A DNA stretch of 64,000 nucleotides from DATAOG01 sp963840925 (GTDB lineage: Bacteria > Pseudomonadota > Alphaproteobacteria > Geminicoccales > Geminicoccaceae): assembly GCA_963840925.1 (NCBI GenBank), contig CAWJAY010000034.1, positions 1 to 64,000 of the forward strand, in the 5' to 3' direction. Shown here in pieces: positions 29,132 to 37,949 of this stretch (its first letter is position 1; each line of letters starts with the position of its first letter). The notes under the pieces are model-generated. The model saw only the letters and a list, made by a program, of their open reading frames with translations, had not been told where the DNA came from and ran no database searches. Made by a program: the position numbers and the translations under genes.

Positions 29132-29646
29132 TCCGGAACGATGACCCGCCGGGTCGTGCGGTACGTTCGGCCACGGTGCTCGGCCTGCACCCGCACGTCC
29201 CAGATGCCGGGCAAGGGGAACGCGAGTGTTTTCGCATAGACGCCGGCGGCAGCGGCCTCCAACGGCGTGGTGAAGTCGTGCCCGGCCTGGGTCGGGCGGA
29301 TCAGGTCGGCGTGCACCACTGCCCGCTCGATCGGCTGGCCCAGCATGTCCGCGAGGCGCAGCTCGAGCCGGCCATGCGGCCCGGCCCCGCCCGGCACGAA
29401 CGCGAGCTCGACCTCCCAGCCCAGGGCCGCCTGCTCGCGCGCCGCCTCGAGGACCGCATTGTAGCCGATGCCTTTGCGATAGGCGTCCGCCGTCTCGAGC
29501 CCGGGCCAGGTGAGGAAGGCAAGGCCGATCAGGGCCCCGTTCGCCGCCAGCACGACGCCCAGGAAGGCGACGAGCGCCCAGGGTATCCAGCGATCCCACG
29601 GGCTGGCGCCCGAGCGCTGCCGCGGTGCGAGACGGGCCCCGATCAT
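29128..29646 (-). CDS. ccoH: Cytochrome oxidase accessory protein CcoH (FixH)
   Basis: 172 residues with a single N-terminal membrane helix (WALVAFLGVVLAANGALIGLAF) followed by a periplasmic immunoglobulin-like domain that ends TYRTTRRVIVPE, as in the FixH family. CcoH binds the assembling cbb3 oxidase and is needed for its stability. Its start and stop overlap ccoG and ccoI by ATGA, showing a tightly coupled operon. Confidence 0.93.
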   Translation of the reverse strand: MIGARLAPRQRSGASPWDRWIPWALVAFLGVVLAANGALIGLAFLTWPGLETADAYRKGIGYNAVLEAAREQAALGWEVELAFVPGGAGPHGRLELRLADMLGQPIERAVVHADLIRPTQAGHDFTTPLEAAAAGVYAKTLAFPLPGIWDVRVQAEHRGRTYRTTRRVIVPE

Positions 29647-31094
29647 CGCTCGGGTCCCCGGAAGACGCTGCTGTGACGCGCTGTCGTGCCGGCCACGGGG
29701 TCAGTGGCCTCGAAATCGATCGCCCTGCTGGCCCCATCGACGGCCGAGCGCGGCAGCGTGACGTAAACCTGGAAGGTCGACACGCGGTCCGGCATCGCCC
29801 GCAGCTCGACCGGGTCCGATGTCTCCGGCTCGCCCCCGACGACCCGATAGGTGGCGGGCAGACCGCCTGCAAGCGACAGCCGATAGAGCCGCGCCTCGTG
29901 CTGCCGGTTCAGGATCTTGATCGTGTAGCCGTTGCGGATGCTGCCGTCGGAGAGCGTCACGAACAGCGGGTTGCGGTCGTGGAGGACGTTGATGTCGGTG
30001 CTGGAGCGCAGGCCCAGCCCGGCCAGCATCGCGAGGCCGACGACGGCCACGAGCACGGCATAGATCAGCGTGCGCGGCCGGAGCAGGCGATAATTCGCGG
30101 GCTGGCCCGCGGCCAGGAGCTCCTGATTGCGGGCGCTGTCCCAGGCAATCAGGAAGGGTGGGCGGTCGACCTTGGCCATGACATCGTTGCAGGCGTCGAT
30201 GCACAACCCGCAGCCGATGCAGCCGAGCTGCAGGCCATCGCGGATGTCGACCCCGGTCGGGCAGACGACGACGCACTGTTCGCAGTCGATGCAATCGCCC
30301 CGCCCCGCCCAGCTGGCACCCTTCTTGTGCGGCCCGCGCGGCTCCCCGCGCCAGGCGCGGTAGGTCACGGCGAGGCTGTCCTGGTCGAGCAGGGCGCCCT
30401 GGATGCGCGGCCAGGGGCACATCGTGGTGCAGACCTGCTCGCGCGCCCAGCCGGCCAGGAGGTAGGTGGTTGCGGTGAACAGGCCGACGAAGCCGTAGAC
30501 GACGGGGCCGGCCGCGCCCGTGAAGAAGCCCCGCACGACCGTCGGCGCGTCGTTGAAATACATCACCCAGGCACCGCCGGTCGCGAGCGCGATCAACAGC
30601 CACGCGGCGTGCTTGATGGTCTTGCGGATGGCCTTGCCGACGGTCAGCGGCTGCCGGTCGAGGCGCATGCGCGCCAGCCGGTCGCCCTCGATCAGCCGCT
30701 CCACCCAGAGGAAGAGGTCGGTCCAGACCGTCTGCGGGCAGGCGAAGCCGCACCAGACGCGGCCGAACAGGGCGGTCGCCAGGAACAGGCCGAAGGCCGC
30801 GAGAACCAGCACGCCGGTTAGGAAATAGATCTCCTGCGGCCAGATCTCGAGCCAGAAGAAGTAGAGCCGTCGCCCGGCCATGTCGACCAGGATCGCCTGA
30901 TCCGGCGCTGCCGGCCCGCGGTCCCAGCGGATCCACGGCAGCAGGTAGTAGATGCCGAGGAGCAGGACGAGGGCTGCCCACTTGATGTTGCGGAAGCGCC
31001 CGCTGACGCGGCGCGGATAGACTCCCGCCGGCTTCGCCGGCCGCTCGCGCAGCGCGGAAGCGGTGTCCGGGTGCTCGAGGACGGTGGTCGCCAC
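29643..31094 (-). CDS. ccoG: Cytochrome oxidase accessory protein CcoG (FixG)
   Basis: 483 residues, full length for the family. Five membrane helices in the first ~400 residues carry WCGFACPQTVWTD and VCTTMCPWPRIQGALLDQDS, and a 4Fe-4S ferredoxin block follows (GDCIDCEQCVVVCPTGVDIR and LGCIGCGLCIDACNDVMAKV). The C-terminal ~100 residues are a periplasmic immunoglobulin-like domain (IKILNRQHEARLYRLSL region). CcoG is a membrane iron-sulfur protein that handles copper reduction during cbb3 oxidase assembly. Its start has no unusual features; the end overlaps ccoH by ATGA. Confidence 0.95.
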   Translation of the reverse strand: MATTVLEHPDTASALRERPAKPAGVYPRRVSGRFRNIKWAALVLLLGIYYLLPWIRWDRGPAAPDQAILVDMAGRRLYFFWLEIWPQEIYFLTGVLVLAAFGLFLATALFGRVWCGFACPQTVWTDLFLWVERLIEGDRLARMRLDRQPLTVGKAIRKTIKHAAWLLIALATGGAWVMYFNDAPTVVRGFFTGAAGPVVYGFVGLFTATTYLLAGWAREQVCTTMCPWPRIQGALLDQDSLAVTYRAWRGEPRGPHKKGASWAGRGDCIDCEQCVVVCPTGVDIRDGLQLGCIGCGLCIDACNDVMAKVDRPPFLIAWDSARNQELLAAGQPANYRLLRPRTLIYAVLVAVVGLAMLAGLGLRSSTDINVLHDRNPLFVTLSDGSIRNGYTIKILNRQHEARLYRLSLAGGLPATYRVVGGEPETSDPVELRAMPDRVSTFQVYVTLPRSAVDGASRAIDFEATDPVAGTTARHSSVFRGPER

Positions 31095-31107
31095 GCCGGC
31101 ACCCTCG

Positions 31108-32071
31108 CTACTGCCCGCCGCCGAGCGAATGGACGTAGACGGCGAGCATCCGGATCGTCGCGGGGTCGAGCCGGCCGCCGAACGCCGGCATCACGCCGTG
31201 GCGCGGGCTCCAGACCTGGGCCACCTGCTCCTCCCGCGTGGCGCCATAGAGCCAGATCGCATCCCGCAGGCTCGGCGCCCCCATCTCGGGCATGCCGGCA
31301 CCGTCCTCGCCGTGGCAGGCCGCGCAGTTCTCCGCGAACACCGGCTGGCCCCTCGCCGCCGCTTCGGCGTCGGCGTCCTGGCCGGCCAGCGAGCGAATGT
31401 AGTCGACGACATCGCTGACCTGCTCCCGGGTCAGCATCTGGTCGGCGCCGAACCGCGGCATCTGCGAATCGCGGGCCTCGTCGCCGCCGTTGCGAATCCC
31501 GTGGGTGATCGTGAACGCGATGTCCTCGAGCCGGCCGCCCCACAGCCAGTCGTCGTCGGCCAGCGTCGGGAAGAAGCCCTGCCCGGCGCCGCCGAGACCG
31601 TGGCACTGGGCGCAGTTCTCGTTGAACGCTGTCCGTCCGCCGACCAGGGCATAGCTCAAGAGCTCCTGGTCGGCCGCCATCTGCTCCAGCGGAACCGTGG
31701 CGACCGCCTGCGCCCGCTGCGCCCGCCGCGCCTCGGCCGTGCTCAGGTCCTCCTCGACCGCGGCGCGCTGATCGTAGCCCAGAAGACCGGGGAAATAGGT
31801 CGTGAACACCGGCCAGGAGGGATAGAGCAGCCACCACAGCGCCGCGAACAGGAAAGTGCGCCCAGAAGGTGAGCACCCACCAGCGCGGCGGCGGGTAGTC
31901 CAGCTTGCGGATGCTGTCCCACTCGAGCTGCTCGGCCGGCCCGCCGAAGGCGAGCTCGTCCTGGACCTTCTTGATCCTGCGCCTGGCACGCGCCTCGGGC
32001 ACTTCACCCTGCGGCCGGCCCCGCCCGCTGCCGGCGGCCTTGCCACCACTCTTGCGCGCATCGCTCGACAT
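31108..32071 (-). CDS. ccoP: Diheme cytochrome c subunit CcoP of cbb3 oxidase, frameshifted
   Basis: About 320 residues when restored. The N-terminus (MSSDARKSGG to PPPRWWVLTFWA) is in one frame and continues as TFLFAALWWLLYPSWPVF after one extra base near 31857 is removed. One membrane helix anchors two periplasmic cytochrome c domains with CAQCH and CAACH heme sites and two distal methionines (QMPRFG, VMPAFG). CcoP carries electrons from soluble donors to the catalytic subunit. It follows ccoQ by three bases and precedes ccoG by 13. Confidence 0.93.
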
Positions 32072-32074
32072 CGG

Positions 32075-32227
32075 TCAGCGTTCCTCGTCATCCTCGAGCG
32101 GGATCCGGGCGTAGGTCTCGAACCTGTGGCGCCGCCCGGGACGAAGGACCCAGGCGACAATGCCGACGAACAGCAGCATGCACCAGACCAGCCATAAGGA
32201 CTTGATCACGGCATAGGCCTCAGCCAC
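32075..32227 (-). CDS. ccoQ: cbb3 oxidase small subunit CcoQ
   Basis: 50 residues with one membrane helix (SLWLVWCMLLFVGIVAWVL) and a polar tail ending IPLEDDEER. It starts with GTG at 32227, preceded by GGGGAG. CcoQ stabilises the oxidase. Identified by operon position between ccoO and ccoP and its typical helix-plus-RRHRFETYARIPL form. Confidence 0.9.
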   Translation of the reverse strand: MAEAYAVIKSLWLVWCMLLFVGIVAWVLRPGRRHRFETYARIPLEDDEER

Positions 32228-32241
32228 CGGCACAGCTCCCC

Positions 32242-32970
32242 CTACTGCCTGAGGTCCGCCGGCTGCACCTGGTCGAAGTCGACCATCCGCCCCAGGACCT
32301 GCAGATAGGCCACGAGAGCATCCATCTCGGTGAGCTCCTCCGGCCTGCCGTCGAGCTCGCCCACGGCGGCGTTGGGGTACCGTGCCAGCAGCCCCTCCCG
32401 GTCGGCCTCCGGATCGGCCTGGGCGCGCAGGTCCGCCTCGGCGTTGGCCACCATATCGTCGCTGTAGGGGACGCCGACCGCTCGGTTGGCCAGGAGATGC
32501 TGCGCCGCGTCGTCCATCTGCAGCGGCTTCTCGGCGAGGAAGGGGTAGGCCGGCATCACGGATTCGGGCACCAGCGAGCGCGGGTCGACCAGGTGCGCCA
32601 CCTGCCAGTCGTCGGAGTACTTGCCTCCGACGCGGGCGAGGTCGGGGCCGGTGCGCTTGCTGCCCCACTGGAACGGATGGTCGTACATGCTCTCCGCGGC
32701 GAGGCTGTAGTGCCCGTAGCGCTCGACCTCGTCGCGCAGGGGCCGGATCATCTGGCTGTGGCAGGTATAGCAGCCCTCGCGAACGTAGATGTTGCGCCCG
32801 GCGAGCTCGAGCGGGCTGTAGGGCCGCACCCCTTCGACCCGCTCGATCGTGCTCTCGATCGTGAACAGCGGCACGATCTCGACCAGGCCGCCGATCGAGA
32901 CCGTCACCAGGATGAACAGAGCGAGCAGCAGCGCCCGCCGCTCGGCTTGGCTGTGGAGGCGGTAGAACAT
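32242..32970 (-). CDS. ccoO: Monoheme cytochrome c subunit CcoO of cbb3 oxidase
   Basis: 242 residues. One N-terminal membrane helix (ALLLALFILVTVSIGGLVEIV) is followed by the heme site GCYTCHSQMIRPLRDEVERY and the conserved YSLAAESMYDHPFQWGSKRTGPDLARVGGKY block (given in pieces). A methionine ligand is in SVMPAYPFL. It passes electrons from CcoP to the CcoN catalytic subunit. Its length and motifs match the family and there is no break. Confidence 0.96.
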   Translation of the reverse strand: MFYRLHSQAERRALLLALFILVTVSIGGLVEIVPLFTIESTIERVEGVRPYSPLELAGRNIYVREGCYTCHSQMIRPLRDEVERYGHYSLAAESMYDHPFQWGSKRTGPDLARVGGKYSDDWQVAHLVDPRSLVPESVMPAYPFLAEKPLQMDDAAQHLLANRAVGVPYSDDMVANAEADLRAQADPEADREGLLARYPNAAVGELDGRPEELTEMDALVAYLQVLGRMVDFDQVQPADLRQ

Positions 32971-32985
32971 CGGCGCGCCGTCCGC

Positions 32986-34471
32986 CTACTCGGCCGGCGA
33001 GGCGAGCGCCGCCGGGGCCTGCGCCGCCTCCTGCTCCTCGCGGACGTCGCCCCTGATCGTCCGCCAGACATTGTAGGCCATGATCAGGCCACCGGTCAGG
33101 AAGAGCACGCCGCCGAACGCGCGGATCAGGTAGTAGGGGTGCATCGCGGCCACGGTCTCGACGAAGGAGTATTGCAGGAAGCCGAAACGGTCGTAGGAGC
33201 GCCACATCAGGCCCTGCATGATGCCGGACACCCACATCGCGGTGATGTAGAGGACGATGCCGAGCGTCGCGACCCAGAAATGCCACTCGACCAGCTGCAG
33301 CGAGTAGAGGCGCTCGCGACGCCACAGGCGCGGCACGAGGTAGTAGATGGCGCCGAAGGTGATGAACCCGACCCAGCCCAAGCGCACCCGAATGGACGTG
33401 GCCCACGGTCCAGTCGGTGTAGTGGCTGAGGGCATTGACCTGGCGCACGCCCATGAGCGGGCCCTCCAGGGTGCTCATGCCGTAGAAGGCGACCGAGACC
33501 ACGAGGAGGCGAAGTACCGGGTCGGTGCGCAGCTTGTCCCAGGCCCCCGAGACCGTCATCATCCCGTTCACGGCACTGCCCCAGGAGGGCATCCACAGCA
33601 TGATCGTGAAGGTCATGCCCATGACCTGCGCCCAGTCCGGCAGCGCCGTGTAGTGCAGATGATGCGGCCCGGCCCAGATATAGAGAAAGATCAAGGCCCA
33701 GAAGTTGATGATCGAGAGCCGGTAAGACCAGATCGGCCGGTTGGCTTGTTTTGGCAGGAAATAATACATCATGCCGAGAAACCCGGCGGTCAGGAAGAAG
33801 CCGACGGCATTGTGCCCGTACCACCACTGGGCCATCGCGTCCTGCACGCCAGCAAACAGGGAATAGCTCTTGACGCCGAAGAAACTCACCGGCACCGCCA
33901 GATTATTGCCGATATGCAGTACCGCAATTGTGATGATGAAGGCCATATAGTACCAGTTCGAGACGTAGATGTGCGGCTCTTTGCGCTTGAGAATGGTGCC
34001 GACGAAAATGATCAGATAAAGGACCCAGAGAACCGTGAGCCAGAGATCAACATACCATTCCGGCTCGGCATACTCGCGGCCCTGCGTGACGCCAAGAACA
34101 TAGCCGGAGGCGGCCAGCACGATGAACAGCTGATAGCCCCAGAACAGGAAGAGGGCCGGGAGCGGCCCACCGAACAAGTTCGTGCGGCAGGTCCGCTGCA
34201 CGACGTATAGGGAGGTACCGATCAGGGCGTTGCCGCCGAACGCGAAGACCACGGCCGAGGTGTGGACCGGCCGCAGGCGCCCGAACGTCGTCCACTCGGT
34301 GCCGAGATTGAGGGCCGGGAAGGCGAGCTGAAAAGCGATCAGGACGCCCATCGTGAACCCGACCAGCCCCCACGCGAGGGCAGCGATCACGAACAGGCGG
34401 ACACTGTCCTCGTCGTACGCCGCCCGCGCCGACAGGTCCCGCCCTGCAGGCAGCGCGACCGATGATGCCAT
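32986..34471 (-). CDS. ccoN: cbb3-type cytochrome oxidase catalytic subunit CcoN, frameshifted
   Basis: About 494 residues when restored, with twelve membrane helices. Heme and CuB ligands are recognisable in VHTSAVVFAFGGNAL, QWWYGHNAVGFFLTAGFLGMM, IWAGPHHLHYT and TVGHVHSGALGWVGF. An extra base near 33376, just after VHSGALG, throws the C-terminal ~135 residues into another frame, where they read as a normal C-terminal part (FITFGAIYYLVPRLWRRE to LASPAE). A GGGAGGA ribosome site lies before the start at 34471. CcoN reduces oxygen at low concentration in the inner membrane. Transcription is probably FixK/FNR-controlled from the boxes upstream. Confidence 0.96.
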
Positions 34472-34579
34472 GGATCCTCCCGCGTTGGGTCGCCGACGCG
34501 GCAGCGAACTCCCGCCCCGCCTCGTGTCGTCAGTTCGCGCCCGACGGCTGCCACTGGCATGCTAGGCGATACAAAGGCC

Positions 34580-34593
34580 TTGATCCAGGTCAA
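34580..34593 (-). promoter_or_regulatory. FixK/FNR-type binding box upstream of ccoN
   Basis: TTGATCCAGGTCAA, a perfect TTGA-N6-TCAA palindrome, centred about 115 bases before the ccoN start. It is the likely low-oxygen activator site for the cbb3 operon. The box is palindromic, so strand is given by the nearest target. Confidence 0.85.
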
Positions 34594-34642
34594 ACCGCAG
34601 CCGCAATATTCGGGCGTCGGCGGGACGTCGTGCGGTTTGGGG

Positions 34643-34656
34643 TTGACTTTGATCAA
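34643..34656 (+). promoter_or_regulatory. Second FixK/FNR-type box, upstream of the DUF2189 gene
   Basis: TTGACTTTGATCAA, a second perfect TTGA-N6-TCAA palindrome, centred about 82 bases before the divergent gene at 34732. It suggests both directions are induced at low oxygen. Confidence 0.85.
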
Positions 34657-34731
34657 AGGCGCCAGCGGCGATCGCTGATAAGGCTGGCCCCGCCGCACGG
34701 GCGCTGCGACCCGACTTAGGGAAGCTGGACG

Positions 34732-35523
34732 ATGGCTGAGGTGGTGACATCCTTCGATGTGGTCGTGCCGGAGATCCGGAAGGTCGATCTCGGCCGGCCC
34801 TGGCAATGGATCGCGGCGGGCTGGCAGGATCTCGCCCGGGCGCCGGGCGTGAGCCTCTGCATCGGCGCGATGTTCGCGCTTGCCGGTTACGGCCTGAGCC
34901 TCGGCCTGTGGTTCGCCGGGCTGCTCTATCTCGTCCTGCCGCTCGCCGCCGGCTTCATGCTTCTGGGCCCCTTGCTCGCGGTCGGCCTCTACGATGTCAG
35001 CCGGCGGCATATGGCCGGCGAGCCGGTCAGCCTCGGCCGGGTGCTGCGCGCGTTTTCGCGCAACCCGCGGCAGTTCGCCTTGATGGCCTTCATCCTGCTC
35101 CTGGTTCTGCTGACCTGGATGCGGATCGCGGCCGTGATCTTCATGCTCTACTGGGGCCTGGAGCCGCCTTCCCTCGAGGATCTCGTCGTCAACACCTTCC
35201 TGCGGCCAGAGAGTTTGCCGTTCCTCGTCTTCGGAACGGCGGTCGGCGCGCTCTTCGCCGGGCTCGTGTTCGCGATCAGCGCCGTGTCGCTGCCGATGCT
35301 GCTCGACCGGCCGGTCGATGTCATGACGGCGATCGTCACGAGCGTGCGGGCGGTGATCGCGAATCCGAAGCCGATGCTGCTCTGGGCGGCGCTGATCGTC
35401 GGCTTCACCGGTGCCGGGCTGATCACGCTCTATCTCGGCCTGATCGTCACCGTCCCGCTGATCGGCTATGCCACGTGGCATGCGTACAAGGACCTGATTC
35501 CGCTCTCGGGTGGATCAGCATGA
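34732..35523 (+). CDS. DUF2189 integral membrane protein
   Basis: 263 residues with about six hydrophobic segments (for example LCIGAMFALAGYGLSLGLWFAG, FALMAFILLLVLLTWMRIAA, LWAALIVGFTGAGLITLYL). The pattern WIAAGWQDLARAP at the start, and LLDRPVDVMTAIVTSVRAV in the middle, match DUF2189 proteins, which often lie next to cbb3 oxidase genes in Alphaproteobacteria. It has its own FNR-type box, supporting a role in low-oxygen respiration. Function unknown. Confidence 0.85.
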   Translation: MAEVVTSFDVVVPEIRKVDLGRPWQWIAAGWQDLARAPGVSLCIGAMFALAGYGLSLGLWFAGLLYLVLPLAAGFMLLGPLLAVGLYDVSRRHMAGEPVSLGRVLRAFSRNPRQFALMAFILLLVLLTWMRIAAVIFMLYWGLEPPSLEDLVVNTFLRPESLPFLVFGTAVGALFAGLVFAISAVSLPMLLDRPVDVMTAIVTSVRAVIANPKPMLLWAALIVGFTGAGLITLYLGLIVTVPLIGYATWHAYKDLIPLSGGSA

Positions 35524-35571
35524 GCCGGCGCCGCCGGTGGTCTACGGCTGCCTGAACACGGGAGCCTGCAG

Positions 35572-35797
35572 ATGAGCGACACCGCTCCCTGGATCGGCGG
35601 CATCCTGATGGGGTTCCTCGCCCTGTTCGGCCTCGTGCCTCGCCGCCGGCGCGGTCGATGGGCCGTTCCAGGCCTTCGGCCTCGCGCTCTTCGCCTTCGG
35701 TCTGCTCGCCATCTTCGGCCTGATCGCGCGCGCCACGCGGCCCCTGCTGCCCGAGTCCGACCGGCCTGCCCAGCACGAGACCGCCCGAGAGTCCTGA
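35572..35797 (+). CDS. Small two-helix membrane protein, frameshifted
   Basis: When one extra base near 35638 is removed, a 74-residue protein appears: MSDTAPWIGGILMGFLALFG, then VLAAGAVDGPFQAFGLALFA, FGLLAIFGLIARATRPLLP and a charged tail ending in ARES. As read, the frame after FGLV becomes an arginine-rich run typical of a shadow frame. It follows DUF2189 by about 50 bases on the same strand, so it may belong to the same low-oxygen operon. I recognise no named family; two membrane helices suggest an accessory subunit. Confidence 0.6.
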
Positions 35798-35948
35798 CAG
35801 GGCTCGGACGACGATCCGGTCCGGCGGCGATCGAGCCGGGCCTGATCGAGGGTCGGTGTTGGTGGCCCGTGCCAAACACCTGCGAACGGCGCGAGCCGGG
35901 GCAGCTCAACCGGCGGAGGCATCCTGGTTGCAGCTCGACGAGCGTCGC

Positions 35949-37055
35949 ATGCTGAGCGAATTTGATCTGGTCGCTCGGGTTCTCGCGGAACGGCTGCAAG
36001 GGCCTGGCGTATCCGACGATCTTCGCGCTGCGCTGGTATCCAGTTCATCAGCCGGATGGGAAGATGTGGCCGCGCGGGCAGCCGACGAGTTCGTGCTGCC
36101 GGCGTTCGCCGCGGCGGTGCGCGATCTCGGCGTCGGCGGATCACTGGCGCCGGAGCAGCGCGCGTTCCTGGCAATGGCCCATGCGGCCAATGTCAAGCGC
36201 AACGGCGGCCTCCGCGCGCAGCTCGCCGCGGTCGTCGAAGCGCTCAACCGGGCCGGCGTCGAGCCGGTGCTGCTCAAGGGCGCGATCCGCCTCGTCGACG
36301 GGCTCTACCCCGACCCGGGCTGGCGGGTCATGCGCGATCTCGACCTGCTGGTCCCCGGGGATCGCCTCGGCGACGCCGTCGCGGCCATGCAGGGGGCCGG
36401 CTACGCGCCCGTGCCGCCGACCCCGGGCGAGGCGACGGGCCTCGACCACCACCACTACCCGAAGCTCGCCCGCCCGGACCATCGCGCCACCGTCGAAGTG
36501 CACACGGAGCTGTTCAAGACCGAACGGCAGCGGCGCCTGCTGCGGGCGACGGAGGTATCGGGCGCCGCGCAGCCGATCGCCTTCGATGGCGTTCGGGCGC
36601 GCCTGCCGTCGGTCGACCACCAGCTCGTGCACCTCGTCGGCCACTCTCAGATCTCCAACTATGGGCACTACTGCGCCCGCGTGCAGCTGCGCGACCGGCT
36701 CGAGGCGGCGGCGCTGGCGCGCTGGTCGCCCGAGCGCCCCGGCTGGGCGGACGTCGCCGGCCGCTTCGCCGTGGCCGGCTATCGGCACCACCTGGCGAGC
36801 TTCCTGCTGGCGCTCGACGATGCCGGCTTCGCCCGCGTGCCGGCGGGCATCGGGACGCTGGCGGCCGGCCTGCACCGGCGCCGCATCGCGCTCCAGGCGC
36901 GGTCCGCGACGATGATGCGGATCGGCGCGCGGCTCGGCTGGTACGCCGCCATCGCCCGCGATGCGGTCCTCGATCCGGATGCGCGGCGCAGGTTCGCGCA
37001 AGTGTCGTTCGGCGCGCTCGCCCACAAGCTCCAGCGGGGGCTCAAGCCGAGATAG
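35949..37055 (+). CDS. Nucleotidyltransferase-fold protein (PF14907 type)
   Basis: 368 residues. The catalytic pattern of the uncharacterised nucleotidyltransferase family is clear: PVLLKGAIRLVDGLYPDPG around residue 108, then MRDLDLLVPGDR with Asp130 and Asp132 as likely metal ligands, and a later TVEVHTELFKT. The N-terminal ~100 residues are helical, the C-terminal part is helical with HHLASFLLALDDAGF. The start at 35949 is chosen over one at 35856 since the conserved region begins at LSEFDLVARVL. This family also occurs in lasso-peptide clusters alongside HPr-kinase-like proteins, where it modifies the phosphorylated peptide end; the same pair occurs here. In this window the gene is separated from the other peptide genes by an IS remnant. 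Confidence 0.8.
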   Translation: MLSEFDLVARVLAERLQGPGVSDDLRAALVSSSSAGWEDVAARAADEFVLPAFAAAVRDLGVGGSLAPEQRAFLAMAHAANVKRNGGLRAQLAAVVEALNRAGVEPVLLKGAIRLVDGLYPDPGWRVMRDLDLLVPGDRLGDAVAAMQGAGYAPVPPTPGEATGLDHHHYPKLARPDHRATVEVHTELFKTERQRRLLRATEVSGAAQPIAFDGVRARLPSVDHQLVHLVGHSQISNYGHYCARVQLRDRLEAAALARWSPERPGWADVAGRFAVAGYRHHLASFLLALDDAGFARVPAGIGTLAAGLHRRRIALQARSATMMRIGARLGWYAAIARDAVLDPDARRRFAQVSFGALAHKLQRGLKPR

Positions 37056-37121
37056 CGGGCCAGGGGCGGTCGCCCGCCGGCCGGCGTTCGCGGCCAGCTG
37101 GCGCCGCGATCCGAGGCTCCG

Positions 37122-37916
37122 CTAGTAATTGAAGCGCAGGACCAGGTCGGCGGCGTGGTTCTCGTCTTTGCTCGATATGATCTTGGCGATGAGCCTCAGA
37201 TCGCCGGTGGTCGCCCGAAACATCGGCGCTCCGGCGCAGCTCCTGTTGAGCCAGAAGATATCTGGTTGCAACGCCCCCAAACGGTGAACAAAATCGGCGA
37301 GATCGTGGCCGGCCGATTTCAGCAGGCCGGGCGAAAACTCCATCACGATGCTAAGCCGTTGGCGGTTGCGCGCGATCAGGCCTGCCATGCCATCGAGGAT
37401 CTTCGGCTCCAGTCCCTGGGCGTCGATCTTCACGAAGTCCACGGCGCCATCCAGGCTTTGGAAATAGTCGTCCAGAGCCACCGTCTCGACCACGTGCACC
37501 TTGCGTTCCGGCAGCGAGGCATAGAGCTGGTGGTCGCCCGTGTTGTCACCCGAGATGTGGAGCCCGGCGCGCCCGCCCCGATCCGAGACCGCCTTGCTCT
37601 CCACCGTCACGTTGTCAATCGCGTTCAAGTCGAGATTCGCGCGCAGGAGGCGGAAATTGCCAGGCTCGGGCTCGAAGGCAAACACCCTTCCAGTGCGCCC
37701 GACCAGCAGCGACATGATGATCGTGAAGTAACCGACATGAGCGCCGACATCGATGACGTTCTGGCCGGGCCGGATCATGCCGAGCATGTAGGACGTGACC
37801 GAGGGCTCCCAAATCCTGTACTTGCACAGATGCGGCGAGATGTAGCGATCGGGACGACCGTGCACTGCCAGCTTGAAGTTCGAAAGGCCAGGCAGCTTGA
37901 TGTCCACGGTCGCCAT
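37122..37916 (-). CDS. FkbM family methyltransferase
   Basis: 264 residues. The SAM-binding core is VIDVGAHVGYFTIIMSLLVG followed by VFAFEPEPGNFRLLRANLDLN and the family block VALDDYFQSLDGAVDFVKID (signature D-x-x-KID), then AQGLEPKILDG. FkbM proteins O-methylate sugar or antibiotic hydroxyls, and in surface-sugar loci they probably methylate a glycan. The start at 37916 gives a complete core, but sequence upstream abuts the IS256 remnant, so the original N-terminus may be lost. It converges with the nucleotidyltransferase gene, with 66 bases between. Confidence 0.85.
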   Translation of the reverse strand: MATVDIKLPGLSNFKLAVHGRPDRYISPHLCKYRIWEPSVTSYMLGMIRPGQNVIDVGAHVGYFTIIMSLLVGRTGRVFAFEPEPGNFRLLRANLDLNAIDNVTVESKAVSDRGGRAGLHISGDNTGDHQLYASLPERKVHVVETVALDDYFQSLDGAVDFVKIDAQGLEPKILDGMAGLIARNRQRLSIVMEFSPGLLKSAGHDLADFVHRLGALQPDIFWLNRSCAGAPMFRATTGDLRLIAKIISSKDENHAADLVLRFNY

Positions 37917-37949
37917 CGGCAATGTCCACCGGAAAGGCTGTCGCACGTC

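Noticed and set aside
26897..29872. 991-codon minus-strand frame through ccoI and ccoH
   Set aside because: Only its small middle part (29131 to about 28953) is the true N-terminus of CcoI; the rest is a shadow of ccoI and ccoH.
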